A stretch of 64,000 nucleotides of DNA from Blattabacterium cuenoti (GTDB lineage: Bacteria; Bacteroidota; Bacteroidia; Flavobacteriales; Blattabacteriaceae): contig NZ_CP059221.1 of the NCBI RefSeq assembly GCF_014252375.1, positions 186,001 through 250,000 of the forward strand, given 5' to 3'. Position 1 is the stretch's first letter. The number at the start of each line of letters is the position of its first letter. Shown here piece by piece: positions 1-9,535 of this stretch. The translations under genes and the position numbers were made by a program. The notes under the pieces were generated by a model. That model was given only the letters and a program-made list of their open reading frames with translations. It did not search any database and was not told the DNA's origin.

Positions 1-90
1 AAAGAAAAACTTTTTGATATTCAAAATAGACCACGATCAGAAATAATTTATTATTACAATTATTATAAAATTATTATAACTGAATATTAA
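1..90 (+). CDS. C-terminal end of an unidentified protein (cut by window edge)
   Basis: The first 90 bases read through 29 codons to a TAA stop in frame 1, ending in ..IIITEY. The start lies outside the window. I do not recognise the family from this tail, which is rich in Tyr and Ile and contains an RPRSE stretch. It runs in the same direction as pdhB, which starts 24 nt later, so the two may be co-transcribed. Confidence 0.5.
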   Translation, partial: KEKLFDIQNRPRSEIIYYYNYYKIIITEY

Positions 91-114
91 ATATATTTCG
101 TTATTTTTTTTGTT

Positions 115-1098
115 ATGAAAAAAAGGGAAATAACTTTTAGAGAGGCAATTTCAGAAGCAATGAGTGAAGAAATGAGAAGAGATAAATCAATATATCTTAT
201 GGGAGAAGAAGTTGCTCAGTATAATGGAGCTTATAAAGCTTCAAAAGGTATGTTGAAAGAATTTGGATCAAAAAGAATTATTGATACACCAATATCAGAA
301 TTAGGATTTTCCGGGATAGGTATTGGTTCTGCTATGAATGGATGTAGACCTATTATAGAATTTATGACATTTAATTTTTCTTTAATAGCTATGGATCAAA
401 TAATTAATAATGCTGCTAAAATATTTTATATGAGTGGTGGACAATGGAATATACCAATAGTATTTAGAGGTCCAACTGGATCTGCTGGTCAATTAGGTGC
501 AACACATTCTCAATCTTTCGAAAGTTGGTTTGCTAGTTGTCCAGGATTAAAAGTAGTTATTCCATGTAATCCTTATGATGCAAAAGGATTATTAAAATCA
601 TCTATTAGAGATAATAATCCAGTAATTTTTATGGAATCAGAACAAATGTATGGAGATAAAATGGTTCTTCCAGAAGAAGAATATTTGCTACCAATTGGTA
701 AAGCAAGTATAAAAAAAAAGGGAAATGATGTAAGCTTGGTATCATTTGGAAAAATGATGAAAATAGCTATTAATGCAGCAAAAAAATTAAATGAAGACAA
801 TATTAGTGTAGAAGTAATAGATCTTCAAACTATAAGACCATTAGATTATAATTCTATAATTATTTCCGTAAAAAAAACTAATCGTCTAGTAATATTAGAA
901 GAATCATGGCCATTTTCATCTATTTCGTCTGAAATATCATTTTTTGTTCAAAAAAATGCATTTGATTATTTAGATGCTCCAATTAATAGAGTTACTTTAT
1001 TAGATACGCCTGCACCTTATGCTTCAAATTTAATGTCTGAATGGTTTCCGGACGAAAAAAAAGTAATTAAATCTATAAAAGAAACCCTTTACATTTAA
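115..1098 (+). CDS. pdhB: Pyruvate dehydrogenase E1 component, beta subunit
   Basis: This is the beta chain of the thiamine-diphosphate-dependent E1 enzyme, which decarboxylates pyruvate and passes the acetyl group to lipoylated E2. At 327 residues it has normal length for a separate beta subunit. The transketolase-type pyrimidine-binding domain fills about residues 1-180, with MGEEV near residue 30 carrying the Glu that activates ThDP, and GPTGSAGQLGATHSQ near 120-135. The C-terminal transketolase domain follows, ending in TPAPYA. The alpha subunit and E2 are not in the window. The gene meets metF tail to tail with a 4-nt overlap. Confidence 0.95.
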   Translation: MKKREITFREAISEAMSEEMRRDKSIYLMGEEVAQYNGAYKASKGMLKEFGSKRIIDTPISELGFSGIGIGSAMNGCRPIIEFMTFNFSLIAMDQIINNAAKIFYMSGGQWNIPIVFRGPTGSAGQLGATHSQSFESWFASCPGLKVVIPCNPYDAKGLLKSSIRDNNPVIFMESEQMYGDKMVLPEEEYLLPIGKASIKKKGNDVSLVSFGKMMKIAINAAKKLNEDNISVEVIDLQTIRPLDYNSIIISVKKTNRLVILEESWPFSSISSEISFFVQKNAFDYLDAPINRVTLLDTPAPYASNLMSEWFPDEKKVIKSIKETLYI

Positions 1099-2030
1099 AA
1101 AACATATTTTAATATTTTATATATATTTTCGGGTTTATCCATTGTATAGTAATGGATAATTTTAGTTCCATAATTTTTTAATTCTTTAGATTGATGTATA
1201 GCCCATTCTATTCCTATATCATATATATTTTTTTTGTTTTTAGTTTTTTTTATTTCTTTAACTAATTCATTAGGTATACTTAAATAAAATTTAGAAGGTA
1301 AACTATTAAGTTGTTTTTTAGAAGAAATTGGTTTTATTCCTGGAATTATAGGTATATGTATTCCCTCAATCCTACATTTTTTTACAAAAGAAAAATATTT
1401 TTTATTATCAAAAAACATTTGAGTTATGATATAATTAGCTCCTGATTCTACTTTTTTTTTTAAAAAAAATAAGTCACTTTCAATATTAGGAGATTCTATA
1501 TGTTTTTCAGGATATCCAGCTACACCAATACAAAAATCAGATATAGGATAATTTTTTTTAATATTTAAATTATTAACTAGTTTAACTAAATCATATGCAT
1601 ATTTGTATTTATTTTTTTTTGGAAAAAATTTTTCTCCATATTTCAAATTATCTCCTCTAAGTAATAATATATTATTAATTCCTAAAAAATTTAAGTCTAT
1701 TAAAATATTTTCTACAATTTTTTTATTTAAATTTTTACATATTATATGTGGAACTACATCTAATTGATATTTATCAATAATAGTGGCACATATACTTATA
1801 GTTCCTGGACGTTTTGATATTTTTTTTAATTTTAACAATCCATTTTTTTGTTTTAAAAAAATAAATTCTTTATTATGATAGGTGACATTAATAAAGGATG
1901 GTTTAAATTCCATAAGTCTATCTAAATTAAAAAAAGTATTTTTAATATTTTTTCCTATTAAAGGCGGTAAAATCTCAAAAGAAAATAAACTATTTTTTTT
2001 TTTACATAAAATATGGTCTGTAATTTTCAT
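1095..2030 (-). CDS. metF: 5,10-methylenetetrahydrofolate reductase
   Basis: The enzyme is FAD-dependent and reduces methylene-THF to methyl-THF, the methyl donor for methionine synthesis. The 311-residue product has a TIM-barrel layout with the family blocks SFEILPP near residue 17, LLLRGD near 120, GVAGYPEKH near 168 and TQMFFD near 200. Its start overlaps the serS stop by 4 nt (ATGA), implying translational coupling in a serS-metF pair. With folD nearby on the other strand, it indicates retained one-carbon metabolism. Confidence 0.93.
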   Translation of the reverse strand: MKITDHILCKKKNSLFSFEILPPLIGKNIKNTFFNLDRLMEFKPSFINVTYHNKEFIFLKQKNGLLKLKKISKRPGTISICATIIDKYQLDVVPHIICKNLNKKIVENILIDLNFLGINNILLLRGDNLKYGEKFFPKKNKYKYAYDLVKLVNNLNIKKNYPISDFCIGVAGYPEKHIESPNIESDLFFLKKKVESGANYIITQMFFDNKKYFSFVKKCRIEGIHIPIIPGIKPISSKKQLNSLPSKFYLSIPNELVKEIKKTKNKKNIYDIGIEWAIHQSKELKNYGTKIIHYYTMDKPENIYKILKYVF

Positions 2031-3307
2031 AAATCATTTTTTATATGACAAAATCCTGTATAAGGAATTAATACTTTTGGTATAGTAATTTTATTATTTG
2101 TTTGATTATTTTCTAAAATAGTAACCAATATTCTAGGTAATGCTAACGAACTTCCGTTTAGTGTATGACAATACCCAACTTCTCCTGTAATTCTTTTTTT
2201 ATATTTAATATTTAGTCTTCTTGATTGAAAATCGTTACAGTTTGAAACTGAGCTAACTTCTAACCATTTTTTTTGAGCAATAGAATAAACTTCAAAATCA
2301 TAAGTAATTGATGAAGAATAACTTAAATTTTTTGCTGTTAATTTAATAATACGAAAAGGTAATTCTAATGATTTTAATATTTTTTTTATATGTGTAATCA
2401 TATCATATAATGAATTAGTTGAATTTTCAGGAATATTAATTTGAATAATTTCAACTTTTTCAAATTGATGTAATCTATTTAATCCTCTTACTTTAGATCC
2501 GTATGAACCAGCTTCTCTTCTGAAACATGAAGTATAAGTAGTAGATTTAATAGGAAGATCTGTATCTTTGAATATTTTATTTCTATAACAATTCATAAGA
2601 GGAATCTCTCCAGTTGGAATAAGATAAAAATTATCTTTTTCTATAAAATACATTTGATTGTTTTTATCTGGAATTTGTCCAGTAGAATATCCAGATATAT
2701 TATTAATCAAATATGGTAAACTATATTCTTTATATGAATTATTTATATTTTCGTCTAAAAAATATTGTATCAAACTTCTATGCAATTTAGCACATTTATC
2801 TATATAAACTGCAAATCCAGATTTACATATTTTTGATCCTAAACTTAAATCAAATAAATTAAATTTTTTAGATAATTCCCAATGAGGTAAAGGATTTTTT
2901 ATATTAGAAATAATTTTTTCATTTTTAAAAATTATATTATTTTCTTCATAATTATCTTTTACATTATCATTTGGAATGTTTGGTATATAAATCAATTTTT
3001 TATTTATAGAAATAAAAATTTTCTTTAACTTGTTTCTAATATTTTTTTTCTTTTTTTTTAAAATAATAGAATTTTTTTTTAAATATTCTATTTCAGATAA
3101 ATCTCTATTGTTTTTTATAATATTAGATATTTTTTTAGATAAAATATTTTCATTTTCTAATATTTTATTCAAAGAAATTTTCATTTTCTTTTTTTCATCA
3201 TATAACATTAATATTTCATCTATTAAATATAATTTTTTGAATTTTCTTTTTTTTAATCCTAATAATACTTTTTCTTTATTTTTACGCAAAAAATAAATAT
3301 CTAACAT
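2027..3307 (-). CDS. serS: Seryl-tRNA synthetase
   Basis: A class II aminoacyl-tRNA synthetase that charges tRNA-Ser. The 426 residues show the N-terminal coiled-coil arm (about 30-110), very Lys-rich here. The catalytic domain contains motif 2 (TSCFRREAG, arginine pair visible) and motif 3 (GSSLALPRILVTILE). TGEIP near residue 235 belongs to the serine-binding region. It is the first gene of a serS-metF unit and is divergent from rsmA across 64 nt. Confidence 0.96.
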   Translation of the reverse strand: MLDIYFLRKNKEKVLLGLKKRKFKKLYLIDEILMLYDEKKKMKISLNKILENENILSKKISNIIKNNRDLSEIEYLKKNSIILKKKKKNIRNKLKKIFISINKKLIYIPNIPNDNVKDNYEENNIIFKNEKIISNIKNPLPHWELSKKFNLFDLSLGSKICKSGFAVYIDKCAKLHRSLIQYFLDENINNSYKEYSLPYLINNISGYSTGQIPDKNNQMYFIEKDNFYLIPTGEIPLMNCYRNKIFKDTDLPIKSTTYTSCFRREAGSYGSKVRGLNRLHQFEKVEIIQINIPENSTNSLYDMITHIKKILKSLELPFRIIKLTAKNLSYSSSITYDFEVYSIAQKKWLEVSSVSNCNDFQSRRLNIKYKKRITGEVGYCHTLNGSSLALPRILVTILENNQTNNKITIPKVLIPYTGFCHIKNDL

Positions 3308-3362
3308 ATTTTATTATTTTCAATTAAAATACAATACAAAAAATTTCAGATTAAATATTTTT

Positions 3363-3370
3363 TATATTTG
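3363..3370 (+). promoter_or_regulatory. TATATTTG, Bacteroidetes -7 box before rsmA
   Basis: A perfect TAnnTTTG match lies in the 64-nt divergent gap and ends 1 nt before the rsmA ATG at 3372. If used in the normal way, transcription would begin in or next to the start codon. A -33 TTTG element is not evident. Confidence 0.45.
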
Positions 3371-3371
3371 T

Positions 3372-4154
3372 ATGATGTATAAATCATATTTAAAAAACGT
3401 TAAGTTTGATCAATATTTTTTAAAAAACAAAAATATAGCTAAAAAAATTGTACAAAATCTTTCCATAAAAAATTATGAAGTTATTGTTGAAGTAGGTCCA
3501 GGATTAGGAATTTTGACTAAATATTTATTAAAATTAAAAAAAAAAAATATATTAAAAAATTTTTTTATAATTGAAATTGATAAAAAATTATCAATATTTA
3601 TTAAAAAAATTTTTTTTATTCCTGATGAAAATATTATAAATAAAAATTTTTTAAAATGGAATCCAAAAGAAATACCATTATATAATTTTGCTATTATTGG
3701 AAACTTTCCTTATTCTATCTCTTCAAAAATACTTTTTCATATATTAAAATATCATAATTATATACCAGAGTGTATTGGTATGTTTCAAAAAGAATTTGTA
3801 GAACGAATTATTTCTAAAAAAGGTAAAAAATATGGAATACTATCAGTATTAATACAATCATTCTATGATATAGAATATATTTTTACAGTAAAAAAAAATA
3901 GTTTTTCACCTATATCTAAAGTAGATTCTTCAGTAATTTCTTTAAAAAGAAAGAAACAAAAAATTTCCCATTTGGAAAAGAAATTATTATTCAAATGTGT
4001 AAAAATTGCATTTAATCAAAGAAGAAAAAAATTAAAAAATTCTTTACAATTAATGAATATTAAAAATTTACACAAAATATCATTTTTAAATAATAGAGCA
4101 GAAGAATTGTCTGTAAATGAATTTATTAAATTAATAAAAGAAATAAAAATTTAA
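3372..4154 (+). CDS. rsmA: 16S rRNA (adenine1518-N6/adenine1519-N6)-dimethyltransferase
   Basis: KsgA/RsmA dimethylates two adjacent adenines in the 3' hairpin of 16S rRNA during small-subunit maturation. The 260-residue protein carries the SAM-binding motif VEVGPGLGIL near residue 40 and the catalytic motif IGNFPYSIS near 110 (NxPY class). QYFLKNKNIA near residue 15 matches the family N-terminal segment that normally reads GQHFL, which supports the annotated start. There is a tandem ATGATG start. folD begins 1 nt after the stop, so the two are likely one operon. Confidence 0.94.
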   Translation: MMYKSYLKNVKFDQYFLKNKNIAKKIVQNLSIKNYEVIVEVGPGLGILTKYLLKLKKKNILKNFFIIEIDKKLSIFIKKIFFIPDENIINKNFLKWNPKEIPLYNFAIIGNFPYSISSKILFHILKYHNYIPECIGMFQKEFVERIISKKGKKYGILSVLIQSFYDIEYIFTVKKNSFSPISKVDSSVISLKRKKQKISHLEKKLLFKCVKIAFNQRRKKLKNSLQLMNIKNLHKISFLNNRAEELSVNEFIKLIKEIKI

Positions 4155-4155
4155 A

Positions 4156-5019
4156 ATGTTAAATAAATTATTAAATGGACGAAAATTATCTATTAAAATA
4201 AAAAGTGAAATTTTTGAAAAAATAAAAAATGAGATATTAAATAAAAAAAAACGAGTTCCTAATTTAGGAATTATTTTAATTGGAAACAATAAGTCTAGTA
4301 TTTTATACGTAAATAATAAAATAAAAGAGTGTAAAAATGTAGGTATTAAATCAACATTAATTAAACTTCCAAGAAATATTGAAGAAAATGTTTTATTAGA
4401 AAAAATTCATTTTATGAACGAAAATCCAATTATAGATGGATTTATTATTCAATTACCTATTGAAAAACACATTAATAAAAATAAAATTATTTTAACTATT
4501 AATCCAAAAAAAGATGTAGATGGATTTCATCCTGAAAATATTGGAAAAATGATTTTAGGAATGGATTGTTTTTATCCTGCTACTGCATTAGGAATTATTA
4601 CTTTATTAAAAAGAAATAATATAAAAATAAAAGGAAAATATACTGTAGTTATTGGAAGAAGCCTAATAGTAGGTAGACCTATAAGTATTTTAATGAGTAG
4701 AGATAATTGTATAGGAAATAGTACAGTTACTCTAATACATAGTAAAACTATTGATATAGAATTTTATACAAAAAAAGCTGATATAATAATAGTTGCTGTT
4801 GGAATACCAAAATTTATTACTGGAAAAATGATAAAAAAAGGAGCTATAGTTATAGATGTAGGAATTCACAATATTTCTAATAAAATAATTGGAGATGTAG
4901 ATTTTAAAAGTGTATACAAAAAAGCTTCTTATATTACTCCAGTTCCAGGAGGAATAGGCCCTATGACTATAGTCATGTTATTAAAAAATACATTAAAAGC
5001 TGCATTAAATAATAGATAG
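4156..5019 (+). CDS. folD: Bifunctional methylenetetrahydrofolate dehydrogenase / cyclohydrolase
   Basis: FolD interconverts methylene-, methenyl- and formyl-THF, supplying one-carbon units for purines and formyl-Met-tRNA. The 287-residue protein is standard length. It shows YVNNKIKECKNVGI near residue 50 with the catalytic Lys, DGFIIQLPI near 95, the dinucleotide-binding VIGRSLIVGRP near 165 and the C-terminal PVPGGIGPMT. It follows rsmA by 1 nt and precedes queE by 3 nt. Confidence 0.96.
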   Translation: MLNKLLNGRKLSIKIKSEIFEKIKNEILNKKKRVPNLGIILIGNNKSSILYVNNKIKECKNVGIKSTLIKLPRNIEENVLLEKIHFMNENPIIDGFIIQLPIEKHINKNKIILTINPKKDVDGFHPENIGKMILGMDCFYPATALGIITLLKRNNIKIKGKYTVVIGRSLIVGRPISILMSRDNCIGNSTVTLIHSKTIDIEFYTKKADIIIVAVGIPKFITGKMIKKGAIVIDVGIHNISNKIIGDVDFKSVYKKASYITPVPGGIGPMTIVMLLKNTLKAALNNR

Positions 5020-5022
5020 AAA

Positions 5023-5628
5023 ATGAATAATATTAAGTTTCCAGTACAAGAATGCTTTTATTCTATTCAAGGAGAAGGATATTTTTTTGGAACACCTTCA
5101 TATTTTATTCGTTTTAAAGGTTGTAATATAAGATGTAACTGGTGTGATACTAAAAAAAGTTGGAAAATAAAAAGTAATGACTTTATTTCATTAAAAAAAA
5201 TAGTATCAAATATAAACATTAATTCTAAAATAATAATATTAACAGGAGGAGAACCTATGATGTGGAATTTATATCCTTTAACAAAAATTTTAAAAAAAAA
5301 AGGATATCGTATTCATGTAGAAACATCTGGATTTTATCCTATAAATAATTTATACATAGATTGGATATCTATTTCGCCTAAAAAAAATAATAAACCTTTA
5401 AAAGAAAATTATAAAAAAATTAACGAATTAAAGGTAGTTATTGAAAATGAAACAGATTTTTCTTTTGCAGAAGAGCAAGCATCATATATTAAAAAAAAAT
5501 GCGTATTATTCCTTCAACCAGAATGGAATAATAAAAATAAAATCATTCCAAAAATTATTTTTTATATAAAAAATAATCCAAAATGGAGAATTTCATTACA
5601 ATTTCATAAAATATTAAATATTAATTAA
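5023..5628 (+). CDS. queE: 7-carboxy-7-deazaguanine synthase (radical SAM)
   Basis: QueE converts carboxy-tetrahydropterin to 7-carboxy-7-deazaguanine in queuosine (preQ0) synthesis. The 201-residue protein has the radical SAM cluster motif as CNIRCNWC (CX3CX2C) near residues 34-41, preceded by FYSIQGEG and followed by ILTGGEPMM near 83. Its retention is notable because tgt, which uses the pathway product, is frameshifted at 44570-45699. queC, queD and queF are not in this window. Its 3' end overlaps hisIE by 4 nt. Confidence 0.92.
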   Translation: MNNIKFPVQECFYSIQGEGYFFGTPSYFIRFKGCNIRCNWCDTKKSWKIKSNDFISLKKIVSNININSKIIILTGGEPMMWNLYPLTKILKKKGYRIHVETSGFYPINNLYIDWISISPKKNNKPLKENYKKINELKVVIENETDFSFAEEQASYIKKKCVLFLQPEWNNKNKIIPKIIFYIKNNPKWRISLQFHKILNIN

Positions 5629-6248
5629 ATTAAATGTCTTTTTTCTAAAACATTTATTACGTTTTGTATATTAAAATTTCTTTTTTTTAGTAGTATAAGG
5701 TAATGAAATAATAAGTCTGCAGCTTCATTTAAAAAATTATTATCATTATTATTTTTTGATTCAATTATTAATTCTATTGACTCTTCTCCTAATTTTTGTA
5801 TAATTCTATTAATACCTTTTTTATACAATTTGTTTATATATGAATCATTTTTTTCATTTTTTTCAAAAAATCTATTTGAAATTATTTCTTCTAATAAGAA
5901 TAAAAAATTTTTTTTATTAATTTCTTTCCAACAAGTATCAGTTTTTTTATGACAAACAGGTCCATTAGGTTTTACTTTTATTAATAACGTATCTCCATCA
6001 CAATCTATAAGTATATCTTTAATAAATAAATAATTATTACTAGTTTCTCCTTTAGTCCATAATTTATTTTTAGATCTGCTGTAAAATGTTACTTTTTTAT
6101 CAAAAATACTTTTTTTATACGATTCTTCATTCATAAATCCTAACATTAAAACTACATTTGTATCACAATCTTGAATAATAGTTGGTATTATTTTGTTTTT
6201 AAAATTAATTTTATATGAAATAGGTTTAAATTTTTTATTATTATACAT
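5625..6248 (-). CDS. hisI: Bifunctional phosphoribosyl-AMP cyclohydrolase / phosphoribosyl-ATP pyrophosphatase
   Basis: This HisIE fusion performs steps 2 and 3 of histidine synthesis. The N-terminal HisI domain (about 1-110) has the metal-site motifs DCDGDTLL near 84 and HKKTDTCW near 100. The C-terminal HisE domain (about 115-207) has the EESIEL and NEAADLLFHYLILL helices of the MazG-like fold. Length of 207 is typical for the fusion. It is the last gene of the his operon, 17 nt after hisF. Confidence 0.95.
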   Translation of the reverse strand: MYNNKKFKPISYKINFKNKIIPTIIQDCDTNVVLMLGFMNEESYKKSIFDKKVTFYSRSKNKLWTKGETSNNYLFIKDILIDCDGDTLLIKVKPNGPVCHKKTDTCWKEINKKNFLFLLEEIISNRFFEKNEKNDSYINKLYKKGINRIIQKLGEESIELIIESKNNNDNNFLNEAADLLFHYLILLKKRNFNIQNVINVLEKRHLI

Positions 6249-6265
6249 AATAAATGATAATTTTT

Positions 6266-7024
6266 TTATATTATTCTAATAGGAATATTTTTATTACTCA
6301 AATATATCTTTAAATCTGGTATTCTTATTTCATTATAATGAAATATACTAGCAGCTAGAGCTGCGTCTGCTTTACCGTTTTTAAAAATTTTATAAAAATC
6401 ATTTAAAGTCCCTGCTCCACCTGAGGCAATTACTGGTATATTAATTTTTTCAGAAACATTTTTTGTAATATCAATTGCAAATCCATTTTTGGTTCCATCA
6501 TGATTCATCGATGTTAACAATAGCTCTCCAGCTCCTCTATTATATCCTTCATAAACCCAATCAATAGTATTCACAGTTGTAGGTATTTTACCTCCATTTA
6601 AATATACTTTCCATTTATTTTTATCGTATTTTGTATCAACTGCAAGAACTATACATTGACTTCCAAATCTTTTAGAAAGTCTATAAAGTAAGTTTGGATT
6701 TTTAAATGCTGCAGTGTTTATTGATATTTTATCTGCTCCATTTTCTAATAATAATTCTACATCTTTTTCTTCTTTAATTCCTCCACCAACAGTAAATGGT
6801 ATATTTATATTATATGACATTTTTTTTACTAAATTTAGTAATATTTTTTTTTTTTCATTTGTAGCAGTTATGTCTAAAAAAATTAATTCATCAGCTCCTT
6901 GTTTTGTATACCAACGTACCAATTCTATAGGATCTCCAGCATCTTTTAAATCTTTAAAATTTACTCCTTTTACTGTTCTTCCATTTTTAATATCTAAACA
7001 TGGTATTATTCTTTTAGTTAACAT
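6266..7024 (-). CDS. hisF: Imidazole glycerol phosphate synthase, cyclase subunit
   Basis: HisF accepts ammonia from HisH and makes IGP plus AICAR from PRFAR. The 252-residue TIM barrel shows the catalytic aspartates in [13 protein letters not shown] near residue 11 and in LAVDTKYD near 130. Phosphate-binding loops appear at GGGIK and IASGGAGTL. Its start overlaps the hisA end by 11 nt. Together with hisH it forms the expected heterodimer. Confidence 0.96.
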   Translation of the reverse strand: MLTKRIIPCLDIKNGRTVKGVNFKDLKDAGDPIELVRWYTKQGADELIFLDITATNEKKKILLNLVKKMSYNINIPFTVGGGIKEEKDVELLLENGADKISINTAAFKNPNLLYRLSKRFGSQCIVLAVDTKYDKNKWKVYLNGGKIPTTVNTIDWVYEGYNRGAGELLLTSMNHDGTKNGFAIDITKNVSEKINIPVIASGGAGTLNDFYKIFKNGKADAALAASIFHYNEIRIPDLKIYLSNKNIPIRII

Positions 7025-7751
7025 AATTATTAAATAATTTTTTTATATCTTTAAATACAATTTTTTTCTCATAAAATGCTTTTCCAATAATTATTCCATT
7101 ACATCCTATTTTTACTAAATTTTTAATATCTTTTATATTACTTATTCCACCACTAGCAATTATATTTAATTTAGGATACATTTTTATAATTTTTTTATAT
7201 AAATTAAATGGAGGACCAGACAGAGTTCCATCTCTATTAATATCTGTACAAAAAATATTTCTTACATTATAAGAATATATTTTTTTAATAAAATCAAAAA
7301 TTAAAATATTAGATATTTTAGTCCAACCTTTAATAGCTATTTTATTATTAAAAACATCAATTCCTAATAATATTTTTTCTTTATAAATTTTAATCCATTT
7401 TTTTAATAAAAAAGGATTTTTAACAGCAATACTGCCTACCGTTGCAATAGATGCACCATAATCAAATACTTTTTTTATATCTTCATTTTTATGTATTCCA
7501 CCCCCAAAATCTATAATCAAATTTGTATTTTTTGCAATTTTTTCTAGAATATTCCAATGAATAACTTTTCCTATTCTTGCTCCATCTAAATCTACTAAAT
7601 GCAGTCTAGATATTCCGTTATCTTCTAATATTAAAGAAATTTCTAACGGATCATAACTGTAAATTTTTTTTTTTAAAAAATTTCCTTTAGTCAAACGAAC
7701 ACATTTATTATTAATTAAATCTATAGCAATAATAATATTTTTATAATTCAT
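7014..7751 (-). CDS. hisA: ProFAR isomerase
   Basis: HisA opens the ribose of ProFAR by an Amadori rearrangement. The 245-residue barrel has the catalytic aspartates in [16 protein letters not shown] near residue 10 and [12 protein letters not shown] near 166, with the phosphate loop IIASGGISN near 195. It sits between hisH (19-nt gap) and hisF (11-nt overlap), as in other flavobacterial his operons. Confidence 0.95.
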   Translation of the reverse strand: MNYKNIIIAIDLINNKCVRLTKGNFLKKKIYSYDPLEISLILEDNGISRLHLVDLDGARIGKVIHWNILEKIAKNTNLIIDFGGGIHKNEDIKKVFDYGASIATVGSIAVKNPFLLKKWIKIYKEKILLGIDVFNNKIAIKGWTKISNILIFDFIKKIYSYNVRNIFCTDINRDGTLSGPPFNLYKKIIKMYPKLNIIASGGISNIKDIKNLVKIGCNGIIIGKAFYEKKIVFKDIKKLFNNYVN

Positions 7752-7770
7752 ATATAATAATATTTTTTTA

Positions 7771-8355
7771 TCATAAGTTGATAAAATTTTCTAATATTTT
7801 ATGTCCTACAAAAGATGATTTTTCAGGATGAAATTGAACAGCATAAAAATTATTCTTATGTATTGCTGAACTATAATTAATTATATATTTAGTTTCTGCT
7901 ATAGTTTCTAATCCAAGTGGAACATAATATCCATGTATAAAGTATTGATAACTTTTATTAGGTATATTATTAAATAAAGAACTTTTCAAGTTAAAAATTG
8001 TATTCCAGCCAATTTGAGGTATTTTTTCATTATTAGATTTAAATTTTTTTACTGTTGAATCAAAAATACCAATACATTTAGTATTACTTTCTTCTGAATA
8101 TTTACATAATAATTGCATTCCTAAACATATTCCTAAAACAGGTTGTTTTAATTTTGGTAAAATAATATCTATTTTTTTTTCTTTTAAAGATTTCATAGCA
8201 AAATTAGCTTCTCCAACTCCTGGTAAAATAATTTTTTCTGCATTTTGAATGGATTCTATAGAATTAGTTACTATAGCCTTTACACCAATTCTTTCTAGAG
8301 AAAAAATAACTGATTGTATGTTACCTGATGGATATTTTATAATAATTGTTTTCAT
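7771..8355 (-). CDS. hisH: Imidazole glycerol phosphate synthase, glutamine amidotransferase subunit
   Basis: A class I glutamine amidotransferase that supplies ammonia to HisF. The 194-residue protein shows the oxyanion segment LPGVGEA near residue 45, the nucleophile in LGICLGMQLL near 77, and the His/Glu pair in VQFHPEKS near 173. All three catalytic residues are present. It lies 9 nt downstream of hisB. Confidence 0.96.
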   Translation of the reverse strand: MKTIIIKYPSGNIQSVIFSLERIGVKAIVTNSIESIQNAEKIILPGVGEANFAMKSLKEKKIDIILPKLKQPVLGICLGMQLLCKYSEESNTKCIGIFDSTVKKFKSNNEKIPQIGWNTIFNLKSSLFNNIPNKSYQYFIHGYYVPLGLETIAETKYIINYSSAIHKNNFYAVQFHPEKSSFVGHKILENFINL

Positions 8356-8364
8356 AATTAATTT

Positions 8365-9531
8365 TTATAATAATCCTTTTGAACTAAATATTTTATTAGT
8401 ATAGTTTTTTTTAATAGCCATTTTAATTGCTCTAGAAAAACATTTAAAAATAGATTCTATTTTATGATGTTCGTTAATTCCAGTAGAATCAATATGTATA
8501 TTGCATTTTGCAGAAGAAGAAAAAGATTTAAAAAAATGATAAAACATTTCTGTAGATACATTTCCTATTTTTTCTCTATAAAATTTAGCTTTCCATGATA
8601 ATTGTTCTCTTCCACCTAAATCTATCACTACTTTAGATAAACAATCATCCATAGGAAGAATGTAAAAGCCATAACGTTCTATTCCTTTTTTATATAAAAG
8701 TTTATTAAAAATTTTACCAAAAGTTATTCCACAATCTTCTACAATATGATGTTCATCAATGTTATTGTCACCAATGATTTTAATATTAATATCCATAAGA
8801 CTATGAACAGATATTTGTTCTAATAAATGATCAAAGAATCCTATTCCCGTATTTATATTATATTTTCCATTTCCATAAATACAAAGAGATATTTCTACAT
8901 TAGTTTCTAATGTAATACGTTTATATACTAATCTTTTTTTTCTTTTATATTTTAAATATTTATATATTTCTTTCCAATTATCAGTTTTTAATTTAATTGT
9001 TTTATTTAAAATTTCTTTATCTAAATTAGAATAATAAACTTTTTCTTCTTCCGTAAAATTTTCATAATGATCATTATTCTTTTTTATCCATATAGATTTA
9101 CATCCTAAATTATTTGCAAGTAAAACATCTGTGAGTCTATCTCCTATTACAAAAGAATCCTTAATATTATAAGATAATTTATTATTTAAATATTCATATA
9201 ACATTCCTATATTAGGTTTTCTATTATTAGATTTTTCATTTTTAAAACTTTTATCTATGTGTATATATTTAAAAAAAATCCCTTCTGATTCTAGAACACT
9301 TAATATATTATTATGTATTGGCCAAAATTTATTTTCTGGAAATTTATTAGTTCCTAATCCATCTTGATTAGAAACCATAATAAATTCATAATCTAATTCA
9401 TTTAATATTTTTGATAAATACGATATTACTCTAGGATAAAATTTAACTTTTTCAATTGAGTCAATTTGATAATTTTTATTATTTTCTTCTATAATAGTTC
9501 CATCCCTATCAATGAATAATATTTTTTGCAT
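8365..9531 (-). CDS. hisB: Bifunctional histidinol-phosphatase / imidazoleglycerol-phosphate dehydratase
   Basis: The N-terminal HAD phosphatase (about 1-165) starts with LFIDRDGTIIEE, the nucleophile motif. The C-terminal dehydratase domain (about 200-388) has the metal-binding repeats DEHHIVED and NEHHKIES. The zinc-binding Cys cluster of the E. coli phosphatase domain is absent; the loop here reads NRKPNIGML, which I believe is usual for flavobacteria. Length of 388 is slightly long because of a Lys/Tyr-rich linker. It supplies two steps of the complete his operon. Confidence 0.95.
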   Translation of the reverse strand: MQKILFIDRDGTIIEENNKNYQIDSIEKVKFYPRVISYLSKILNELDYEFIMVSNQDGLGTNKFPENKFWPIHNNILSVLESEGIFFKYIHIDKSFKNEKSNNRKPNIGMLYEYLNNKLSYNIKDSFVIGDRLTDVLLANNLGCKSIWIKKNNDHYENFTEEEKVYYSNLDKEILNKTIKLKTDNWKEIYKYLKYKRKKRLVYKRITLETNVEISLCIYGNGKYNINTGIGFFDHLLEQISVHSLMDINIKIIGDNNIDEHHIVEDCGITFGKIFNKLLYKKGIERYGFYILPMDDCLSKVVIDLGGREQLSWKAKFYREKIGNVSTEMFYHFFKSFSSSAKCNIHIDSTGINEHHKIESIFKCFSRAIKMAIKKNYTNKIFSSKGLL

Positions 9532-9535
9532 TATT

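Noticed and set aside
3030-3296. 88-codon Phe-rich ORF opposite serS
   Set aside because: It is the antisense of the Lys-rich coiled-coil arm of SerS and shows only poly-Phe composition.
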